A DNA stretch of 11,131 nucleotides from assembly GCA_017541565.1 (NCBI GenBank), contig JAFXYU010000106.1:1-11131 (forward strand), written 5' to 3'. The DNA is from a bacterium. Its GTDB lineage: Bacteria; Cyanobacteriota; Vampirovibrionia; Gastranaerophilales; Gastranaerophilaceae. Shown here piece after piece: positions 6,305 to 11,131 of this stretch. The notes under the pieces were generated by a model that was given only the letters and a program-made list of their open reading frames with translations, was not told where the DNA came from and did not search any database. Both the position numbers and the translations under genes were made by a program. Each line of letters starts with the position of its first letter. Position 1 is the stretch's first letter.

Positions 6305-8477
6305 TTTTCTTGTTCTCTAGTTCTTTAACTTTTGCTTCCATTTCTACATCAAGTGCATCACGGGTAAGTTCAAGCATTTCATGTTTTTCGTGTGAAACTT
6401 TGTTTTTGTCCAGTTCCTGTACCAAATCGTTGTGGTACTTAATTCTCTTATGGTGCATACCTCTCAACATTCTTGAGAAAGTATCGCCTATTATCTTGAT
6501 ATCTCTGAGCGTTAATGGTGATTCCGCAAGTTGTCCGTCGTTAAGACGTTCTTTGATAATTTTATCTATAATAGCGTCAATTTCCTCATTAGAAGGATTT
6601 TTAGCCGCACGTACTGCGGATTCTACCGCATCTGCAATCATCAAAATAGCAGTTTCTTTCATGTTCGGCTTAGGTCCGGGGTATCGGAATTGTTCTTCAT
6701 TTACGTTTTCAGCCCCTTCTTCTTTAAGTGCTTCATTGTAGAAATAACTTACCAAACTTGTTCCGTGATGTTGAAGAATAAAGTTATTGATTACCTGCGG
6801 GAGTTTAGCGTCTTTTGCTAAGTCGACACCGTCTTTAGGGTGTGCGGTAATAAGCATTTTGCTAAATCTTGGAGTGCAGGAGTTATGAGGGTTGTCAATT
6901 CCGTAGAAAGATTGGTTTTCAACAAAGAACATCGGACGTTTAAGTTTACCGACATCGTGGTACATAGCACCTACTTTTGCAAGTACCGGATTCGCACCGA
7001 TTGCTTCTGCTGTGGTTTCGCACATGTGAGAAACCGTTAGACTGTGATTAAATGTTCCGGGTGCATCCTGCATAAGTTTTTTCAGCAATTCTTGATTGTG
7101 ATCCGCAAGTTCTGCCAGTCCGTAGGGTGTCATTATTCCGAACATGTTTTCTATTATAGGGAGTATGCCGAGAATGAGTACACCGCTAATCAAGAAACAG
7201 TTTATAATCATCAGACCGACGTCTTCTATGATTAATGCGTTATCAATATCCATCATAAACTTTTCAAGAATGTAAATTCCGCCCGATATCATTATGCCGG
7301 CAAGTGTTATTTTTGCACTAACGATAAGCAAATCAGAACGTTTTGAGAATGTTAGTTTGGATGCCGCTGTCATAACAACCGTATTCAGCAGCATAAAAGT
7401 TATGATTACTTCTATATTCCAGTGCATACCGACTGCAATCAGAGCAAGTACCATAGAAGAACAGAAAAATGCGCTTCTTGGTGTGGTAAAAATAGAAAGC
7501 AAAATTGTGTATGCCGGAATAGGCATTATATAAGGTGACGCTCCTGTCGGTAAAAGCGCGGAAATGAGTCCCAGTGTAAGGGTAAAGGACGCTGTTATTG
7601 TCATATATTTTGCGTTAAAATACTGTTTTTCAAAATTTTTCTGGTATTGTAAAAATACGAAAGTAAAGAAACTTATCAATAACCACAAACCAAGAATCCC
7701 GCCCCAGTTGACTTCCAGAACGTTATATCCTGCTGCCCTGAGTGCATCTCGTTTGAGTTTTGTAACAGGCTCTCCTTCAAATACTATTTTCTGTCCTTTT
7801 TTGAAAATAACTTCGTAGGGTTTAACGGAATTTTGCGCATTCTTTTTTGCGATTTCCGTTGCAAATTCGTCAACAACAAGATTAGGAACAATTACCTGAT
7901 TGAGTATTCCCGCAATCAATGTACTTTGATATCTTGGTATGTTGTGCGGTATGTTTTTGGTAATAATTGAATTAACCGTATTGTTTTCAAAATCTTTAGT
8001 TGAAATTCCCGCATTCAAAATGGAATTTAAAGACAGTTGTGCTTTTTCAAAAACGGCGTTTAGGTCGTTATCACTGGATTTGAGTAAAAACTCCACAAGC
8101 CCGCGTTTGCCGGATTCATCAAAAAGAACTTTTAATTCGTCTTCCTTTGTTTCTTCCGACGCTTCTTTACCTCTGATTTTCATAACGGAATTACGAAGAG
8201 TTGTAAGGTTAGTTGTTATAAATTCATCATCCGCTTGAGTTAAAATAGGTTCTATGTTTTGTGCCGCTTCTTTTTTGTGAAGTTCTGTTTTTTTTGTATC
8301 AATTACCTTGATATCTCTTTGTGCAACAATATCTTTTTGGCTTATGCCGTTTTTAATTACTTTTTGGAAAAAGTAATTTTGTGAAGATATCATAACCGTC
8401 ATAAGAAACGTAAACAGCACGAAACAGAGTCCGTTTCTAAAATTTTTTGATGATATAAAATCTAAGAATTTTGTCAT
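6291..8477 (-). CDS. pgpH: PgpH-type 7TM-HD phosphohydrolase (c-di-AMP phosphodiesterase family)
   Basis: Proteins of this 7TMR-HDED/7TM/HD architecture hydrolyse the second messenger c-di-AMP to pApA and so influence potassium and cell-wall homeostasis. The 728 residues show an N-terminal membrane helix (about 14-34), an extracytoplasmic domain to about 255 that starts with the family-like ISQKDIVAQRDIKVID, seven membrane helices between about 259 and 441, and a cytoplasmic HD domain (about 474-625). The metal ligands look intact: H478, H507-D508 (in MYHDVGKL), H546, H570-H571 (in LQHHGTS) and D616 (in IADAVESA). A charged helical tail follows. The Shine-Dalgarno AAGG ends 6 bases before the ATG. 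Substrate is inferred from family; no c-di-AMP synthase is in the window. It is followed by ybeY and dgkA with overlaps, the conserved order. Confidence 0.95.
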   Translation of the reverse strand: MTKFLDFISSKNFRNGLCFVLFTFLMTVMISSQNYFFQKVIKNGISQKDIVAQRDIKVIDTKKTELHKKEAAQNIEPILTQADDEFITTNLTTLRNSVMKIRGKEASEETKEDELKVLFDESGKRGLVEFLLKSSDNDLNAVFEKAQLSLNSILNAGISTKDFENNTVNSIITKNIPHNIPRYQSTLIAGILNQVIVPNLVVDEFATEIAKKNAQNSVKPYEVIFKKGQKIVFEGEPVTKLKRDALRAAGYNVLEVNWGGILGLWLLISFFTFVFLQYQKNFEKQYFNAKYMTITASFTLTLGLISALLPTGASPYIMPIPAYTILLSIFTTPRSAFFCSSMVLALIAVGMHWNIEVIITFMLLNTVVMTAASKLTFSKRSDLLIVSAKITLAGIMISGGIYILEKFMMDIDNALIIEDVGLMIINCFLISGVLILGILPIIENMFGIMTPYGLAELADHNQELLKKLMQDAPGTFNHSLTVSHMCETTAEAIGANPVLAKVGAMYHDVGKLKRPMFFVENQSFYGIDNPHNSCTPRFSKMLITAHPKDGVDLAKDAKLPQVINNFILQHHGTSLVSYFYNEALKEEGAENVNEEQFRYPGPKPNMKETAILMIADAVESAVRAAKNPSNEEIDAIIDKIIKERLNDGQLAESPLTLRDIKIIGDTFSRMLRGMHHKRIKYHNDLVQELDKNKVSHEKHEMLELTRDALDVEMEAKVKELENKKNGNN

Positions 8478-8487
8478 ATTAACCCTT

Positions 8488-8727
8488 TTATTTTGATTTA
8501 TCTCTTTGTTTTACTACAAATCCGCATTTTGTACAAGCAAGAACTTGTCCTGTACTGTCAACCGGCATAAAATTGTGTTCACAATTTATTGCCTCGTCAA
8601 CAGGGGCATTTATACCTTCTCCGTCGGAATCGGTATAGATACCTTCTTTATATCCTTTTGTAGGATTTGCGCACTTTCCTCGTTTGTTTTTATTAAGCCA
8701 ATTAATAAATAATTCTATAATATACAT
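8488..8727 (-). CDS. Small zinc-ribbon-like protein, function unknown
   Basis: The 79 residues start with a hydrophobic/basic stretch (MYIIELFINWLNKNKRGK). An acidic, Gly-rich middle follows (TDSDGEGINAPVDEA), and the end has a probable metal site: C49-x-H51 and, after 13 residues, C65-TK-C68. This spacing fits a zinc ribbon or knuckle; C19 is a possible extra ligand. I do not recognise a named family. The gene is packed between cdd (one base between the cdd stop and this ATG) and pgpH (10 bases), on the same strand. That tight fit supports it as a real operon member despite its size and lack of a clear Shine-Dalgarno, which points to coupling with cdd translation. Nucleic-acid or protein binding is a generic guess for such ribbons. 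Confidence 0.8.
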   Translation of the reverse strand: MYIIELFINWLNKNKRGKCANPTKGYKEGIYTDSDGEGINAPVDEAINCEHNFMPVDSTGQVLACTKCGFVVKQRDKSK

Positions 8728-8728
8728 T

Positions 8729-9121
8729 TTAAATTTTAAATCCGTATGGCAAGTATTCGCTGAGTTTTCGAACGATTAGCGAACCTAAGTTTTCTGTAAT
8801 GATTTCCACATCGTTATCGTCATCTTGAAATTCATACATAACCTGCCTGCACGCTCCGCAGGGGTTGCAATCATCGGTGTTTGGTGAATAGATTGCAATT
8901 GCAAGAATGGCTCTTTCTCCCTCCGATACTGCTTTAAATATTGCGCATCTTTCTGCGCATATAGTCATACCGAAAGAAGAATTTTCGACATTGCAACCGG
9001 TGTAGATTTTTCCGCTTTTGGCAAGGACAGCCGCACCTACGGCAAACCTGGAAAACGGAGAGTAAGACTTTTTGGAAGCCTCTTTTGCATAATCCATTAA
9101 CTGTTTATAATCACATTCCAT
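8729..9121 (-). CDS. cdd: Cytidine deaminase (pyrimidine salvage)
   Basis: The enzyme deaminates cytidine and deoxycytidine to uridine and deoxyuridine, normally as a homotetramer with one zinc per subunit. The 130 residues have the length of the tetrameric class. The motifs are FSRFAVGAA at 23-31, CNVENSSFG at 43-51, the zinc/catalytic C55-A56-E57 and P87-C88-GA-C91. The three Cys ligands mark the tetrameric class rather than the His-containing dimeric class. The C terminus LPYGF is a small variant of the usual Leu-Pro-x-x-Phe ending. It is the first gene of the minus-strand operon, in the neighbourhood (pgpH, ybeY, dgkA) where cdd is often found, though usually after dgkA. A good promoter lies just upstream. 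GCGGA about 7 bases before the ATG is a weak ribosome-binding site. Confidence 0.96.
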   Translation of the reverse strand: MECDYKQLMDYAKEASKKSYSPFSRFAVGAAVLAKSGKIYTGCNVENSSFGMTICAERCAIFKAVSEGERAILAIAIYSPNTDDCNPCGACRQVMYEFQDDDNDVEIITENLGSLIVRKLSEYLPYGFKI

Positions 9122-9149
9122 ATTTTAGTCCGCTATTATTTGTATCTAC

Positions 9150-9178
9150 ATTTTAACACATTTTTTTGTTTGTGGTAA
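9150..9178 (-). promoter_or_regulatory. Sigma-70-type promoter for the cdd operon
   Basis: Read on the minus strand, TTACCA (9178-9173, 4/6 match to -35), 17 bases and TAAAAT (9155-9150, 5/6 match to -10) form a well-spaced promoter. TGT directly before the -10 makes it an extended -10. Transcription would begin near 9143, about 22 bases before the cdd ATG. It overlaps the panD promoter on the other strand almost completely. Confidence 0.68.
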
Positions 9179-9181
9179 GAT
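9153..9181 (+). promoter_or_regulatory. Sigma-70-type promoter for panD
   Basis: TTAACA (9153-9158, 5/6 match to -35), exactly 17 bases and TAAGAT (9176-9181, 4/6 match to -10) form a well-spaced promoter. TGG at 9173-9175 makes it an extended -10. The start point would be near 9188, giving a leader of only about 10 bases before the ATG at 9198. The Shine-Dalgarno AGAGG (9188-9192) would lie at the very 5' end. Confidence 0.68.
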
Positions 9182-9197
9182 ATTCAGAGAGGCAGAT

Positions 9198-9545
9198 ATG
9201 TTAAGAGAGTTTCTGAATTCAAAAATACATAGAGCAACCGTCACGGATGCGAATTTGAATTATGTAGGTTCAATAACTATAGACGAAGAGTTTCTTCAAA
9301 AAGCGAAAATTCGTGAATGGGAAAAGGTCGAAATATTAAATATAAATAACGGTGAACGATTTCAAACGTATGCGCTAAAGGGTAAAAAGGGTTCAAGATG
9401 TTTTTGTCTGAATGGTGCTGCTGCTCGGCGTGCGCAGGTAGGTGATAAAATTATCATTGTAACTTATGCGCAATTGTCTCCCGAAGAAATAGAAACACAT
9501 AAACCGACAATTGTTCAGGTTGGTGAGAATAATGAGATTTTATAA
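9198..9545 (+). CDS. panD: Aspartate 1-decarboxylase proenzyme
   Basis: The enzyme decarboxylates L-aspartate to beta-alanine for pantothenate and CoA synthesis. It is made as a proenzyme that cuts itself between G24 and S25 (in [10 protein letters not shown]), turning S25 into the pyruvoyl cofactor. The 115 residues contain the active-site K9 in [10 protein letters not shown]22, the conserved [13 protein letters not shown] (R54, Y58) and CLNGAAAR with VGDKIII near the C-terminal end. The length is a little under the common 120-130. The start is supported by AGAGG at 9188-9192, five bases before the ATG, and by alignment of the cleavage site at residue 24/25, as in E. coli. No panB or panC is in view. 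It is divergent from cdd and followed after two bases by a small ORF. Confidence 0.97.
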   Translation: MLREFLNSKIHRATVTDANLNYVGSITIDEEFLQKAKIREWEKVEILNINNGERFQTYALKGKKGSRCFCLNGAAARRAQVGDKIIIVTYAQLSPEEIETHKPTIVQVGENNEIL

Positions 9546-9547
9546 TT

Positions 9548-9688
9548 ATGGACGAAAATAAACCCAAGAAGAAAAAGAAGAAAAAATTTACAATTGATAT
9601 TAAAAATATGGGAGTCAATATTGATAAAAATGAGTATTATGAAATTGTAAAATCCAATTCTGCATTTCCCGAAAGAGGATTAAAATAG
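9548..9688 (+). CDS. Small lysine-rich protein (46 aa), unknown
   Basis: An ATG two bases after the panD stop opens a 46-codon frame ending in TAG at 9686-9688. The product is MDENKP, then seven consecutive Lys, then FTIDIKNMGVNIDKNEYYEIV and a tail ending in SAFPERGLK. I recognise no family. The position directly behind panD, the full use of the 144-base gap before yqeK (one base between the two stops) and the sensible amino-acid mix after the Lys run favour a real gene. The lack of a strong Shine-Dalgarno (only GAG about 12 bases upstream) would be explained by coupling to panD. The basic N terminus could bind nucleic acid, which is a guess. A chance ORF in A-rich sequence is the alternative. 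Confidence 0.6.
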   Translation: MDENKPKKKKKKKFTIDIKNMGVNIDKNEYYEIVKSNSAFPERGLK

Positions 9689-9689
9689 T

Positions 9690-10259
9690 TTAAATACTGT
9701 TTAAGAGGTTATTATAAATATCAATTGTCTGTGTACAAATAGTTAAATTTCTGTCAACTAAACTCTTAATTGTAAATTTATAACATACAAGGATGGCTTT
9801 ATCTATCCCGTTTTCTTCATCAAGTAGTTTTTTTAGTTCTATACATTCTTTAGGGCGTGTTCTTTCTTCAATTTTGTCCGCAAGAAAGATAATTTTTTCA
9901 AACAGAGTCATGTTAATTTTTCCAATGGTGTGCCACCTGATTGCGGAAAGAATTTCCTCATCCTCCACTCCGAATTGTGCTTTTGCCAAGTATGCACCGG
10001 CCGGGGCGTGGTGGGTTTTGGGGTTATCAAGTTCACCGTATTCAAGTTTAACTTTTTCCAATATCTTCGACATTTCATCTTTAGGCAGACACTTTGCGCA
10101 ATCGTGAATAAGTCCGGTAAAATATGCCTTTTCTTTATCAAGACCGTACTTTATCGCCAGCATTTCAGCGGCTTCCGCAGTGCCGAGAGAATGATTATAT
10201 CTTTCCTCGGTAAGATTATTCCTCAGCCATTCTTGAATATAATCAATTGTATAAATCAT
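9690..10259 (-). CDS. yqeK: YqeK-family HD hydrolase (symmetrical Ap4A hydrolase)
   Basis: Members of this HD-domain family hydrolyse diadenosine tetraphosphate to two ADP. The 189 residues are of family length and hold the metal-binding set: H23 (in YNHSLGTAEAA), H52-D53 (in GLIHDCAK), H83 or H84 (in THHAPAGAYLA), H110 (in AIRWHTIG) and D128 (in IIFLADKIEE). These blocks, and the position right after nadD, distinguish it from other small HD proteins. Its start lies inside the nadD end (17-base overlap), as is common for the nadD-yqeK pair. The usual third partner rsfS (ybeB) is absent; the next gene is the convergent small ORF. No hairpin terminator is visible after its stop. Confidence 0.93.
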   Translation of the reverse strand: MIYTIDYIQEWLRNNLTEERYNHSLGTAEAAEMLAIKYGLDKEKAYFTGLIHDCAKCLPKDEMSKILEKVKLEYGELDNPKTHHAPAGAYLAKAQFGVEDEEILSAIRWHTIGKINMTLFEKIIFLADKIEERTRPKECIELKKLLDEENGIDKAILVCYKFTIKSLVDRNLTICTQTIDIYNNLLNSI

Positions 10260-10800
10260 TGGCTTTAATATACTCCTCTATCTTCTTGTCAGTTCCGATT
10301 CCGTGTTTTGTTCTCAATTCTGTAGACGAGAGTTTTATTGACGGCATATTAGCGATTTCGTAACTGTAGTTTTTATAATCCTCGTCATTGATTATAAATC
10401 CGTCTCGCGGGAATACGATAAAATGAACAAGTTTGCTCAGTTCATCACTTCGAAACCAAGTTTTTATTTCTTTGAAAGCGTCCGCACCTATTATGAAGTT
10501 TAATTTTTCTTTTACCTGATACTCTTCTATTATTTTTTGTACCGTAATTAGTGAATATGATTTGCCTTCACTTTTATATTCTATATCTGCAATTTCGAAC
10601 TTTTTATTGTATGCAATTGCAAGTTTTACCATATTGTATCTGTGTGCTGCAAGGTTTTTGTCAATATTTTTATGCGGCGGTATATATGAAGGTATAAAAA
10701 TAATCTTTTCAAAGCTGTAATTTTTCAGCGCAAATTCTGCCATACTCAGATGAGCTTGGTGGATAGGATTAAATGTTCCGGGAAAAATACATATCGCCAT
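10243..10800 (-). CDS. nadD: Nicotinate-nucleotide adenylyltransferase
   Basis: The enzyme adenylates nicotinate mononucleotide with ATP to make deamido-NAD, the shared step of NAD synthesis. The 185 residues show the nucleotidyltransferase motif GTFNPIHQAH at 8-17 (H14 and H17 bind ATP phosphates). The substrate-side block IPSYIPPHK ends at 44, IIGADAF lies at 103-109 and the second ATP motif SSTELR at 158-163. After this the tail is slightly atypical (TDKKIEEYIKANDLY, where the family often has a VPxxVxxYI stretch), but a plausible C terminus remains. There is no strong Shine-Dalgarno before the ATG at 10800. The matrixin gene ends only 25 bases upstream on the same strand, so the genes may share a transcript. 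yqeK overlaps its end. Confidence 0.95.
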   Translation of the reverse strand: MAICIFPGTFNPIHQAHLSMAEFALKNYSFEKIIFIPSYIPPHKNIDKNLAAHRYNMVKLAIAYNKKFEIADIEYKSEGKSYSLITVQKIIEEYQVKEKLNFIIGADAFKEIKTWFRSDELSKLVHFIVFPRDGFIINDEDYKNYSYEIANMPSIKLSSTELRTKHGIGTDKKIEEYIKANDLYN

Positions 10801-10825
10801 ACATTAATTGTATAACGAAAATAAA

Positions 10826-11131
10826 TTAGTGGTATTTCTTGTAGAATAATAACATATCTGCTTTAGTAAGATATTGCATATCGTCCAAATCATAAGGATA
10901 CATTATACTTCCTTTGCTTTCGGAATGTCCCAATCCGATTGCGTGACCGGCTTCGTGAAGCATTACGCCATAAATGTGATTTTTGCTTCTTGTAACTATT
11001 TTTCTTGAAATTTTACCGTTGTTTCTGGTATATACATACTCCTTTGTTCCAATTGTGACAAAGTTTTTTGCATATTGCCCATTTGATGCGTAATGATAAT
11101 GCGTACATCCGACGGCATGGTCAGAACTGCA
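10826..11131 (-). CDS. Matrixin-type zinc metalloprotease (C-terminal part, cut by window edge)
   Basis: Read on the minus strand, the frame is open from the last base of the window to a TAA at 10828-10826, giving 101 residues. It contains the full metzincin zinc site H59-E60-AG-H63-AIGLG-H69 (HExxHxxGxxH, numbered from the window edge) and, eight residues later, the Met-turn SIMYP with M77. Together these identify a matrixin-like (M10-type) protease. The stretch before it (FVTIGTKEYVYTRNNGKI) looks like the beta-sheet part of the domain. The protein ends soon after with a helix (LTKADMLLFYKKYH), so there is no C-terminal accessory domain. The N terminus, any signal peptide and any prodomain are outside the window. 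Bacterial matrixins are usually secreted; location here cannot be judged. Confidence 0.9.
   Translation of the reverse strand, partial: CSSDHAVGCTHYHYASNGQYAKNFVTIGTKEYVYTRNNGKISRKIVTRSKNHIYGVMLHEAGHAIGLGHSESKGSIMYPYDLDDMQYLTKADMLLFYKKYH

Noticed and set aside
6295..6741. Long plus-strand open frame antisense to pgpH
   Set aside because: It is Ser-rich antisense to a gene with clear domains and catalytic residues, shows no family motif and has no Shine-Dalgarno support. Other plus-strand frames across 6531-8238 fail for the same reasons.
9793..10268. Plus-strand open frames opposite yqeK
   Set aside because: They mirror the coding strand of a well-supported HD hydrolase and have shadow-type Ser/Phe-rich composition.
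1..11131. Use of an alternative genetic code (TGA as an amino acid)
   Set aside because: tadA ends with TGA at the expected family length and the other proteins show no internal TGA at conserved positions, so the standard bacterial code applies.
1..11131. CRISPR array, tRNA/rRNA genes, insertion sequences, phage or defence modules
   Set aside because: No spaced repeats, tRNA-like cloverleaf sequences, transposase motifs or known defence domains are visible; nearly all DNA is taken up by housekeeping genes.

Overview
The window is compact, AT-rich bacterial DNA that uses the standard genetic code: TGA ends tadA and TAG or TAA end other genes. Most genes are housekeeping genes and no gene-free stretch exceeds about 120 bases. 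The likely source is a gut-type, non-photosynthetic relative of Cyanobacteria (Melainabacteria/Vampirovibrionia, for example Gastranaerophilales). This is inferred from the gene set, the base composition and the style of the Gly/Met-rich protein at 4366-5358. It is not proven, and a Firmicutes-like lineage is the main alternative.

Left block, plus strand (1-5358): the tail of an unidentified gene, then obg (ribosome-assembly GTPase), tadA (tRNA adenosine deaminase), a TIGR02757/DUF2400 protein, a membrane-anchored TPR protein, pheA (prephenate dehydratase with ACT domain), and a 330-residue coiled-coil protein of unknown function. tadA, DUF2400 and the TPR gene overlap by a few bases, so they are probably translationally coupled. 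The 330-residue gene has its own 119-base upstream gap and ends at a clear intrinsic terminator (5410-5435).

Middle block, minus strand (9121 down to 5434): cdd, a 79-residue zinc-ribbon protein, pgpH (7TM-HD c-di-AMP phosphodiesterase family), ybeY (16S rRNA endonuclease) and dgkA (undecaprenol/diacylglycerol kinase family). This is the well-known pgpH-ybeY-dgkA-cdd neighbourhood, but with cdd at the promoter-proximal end, a small zinc-ribbon gene inserted and no era in view. All junctions are tight or overlapping, suggesting one operon.

Right part: panD (aspartate 1-decarboxylase) runs on the plus strand, divergent from cdd. Two good sigma-70-type promoters occupy nearly the same 32 bases between them and face opposite ways. 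panD is followed after two bases by a 46-codon lysine-rich small ORF (9548-9688). That ORF meets yqeK (Ap4A hydrolase family) tail to tail with one base between them. yqeK overlaps nadD upstream of it. Before nadD on the minus strand lies the C-terminal part of a matrixin-type zinc metalloprotease, cut by the window edge.

Taken together the genes serve ribosome and tRNA maturation (obg, tadA, ybeY), cofactor synthesis (panD for CoA, nadD for NAD), Phe synthesis, nucleotide salvage and nucleotide-signal turnover (pgpH, yqeK). The unexplained parts are the 330-residue coiled-coil protein, the TPR membrane protein, the DUF2400 protein, the zinc-ribbon protein and the 46-residue protein. I saw no tRNA, rRNA, CRISPR, insertion sequence, phage or defence genes. 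I found no convincing new multi-gene system.
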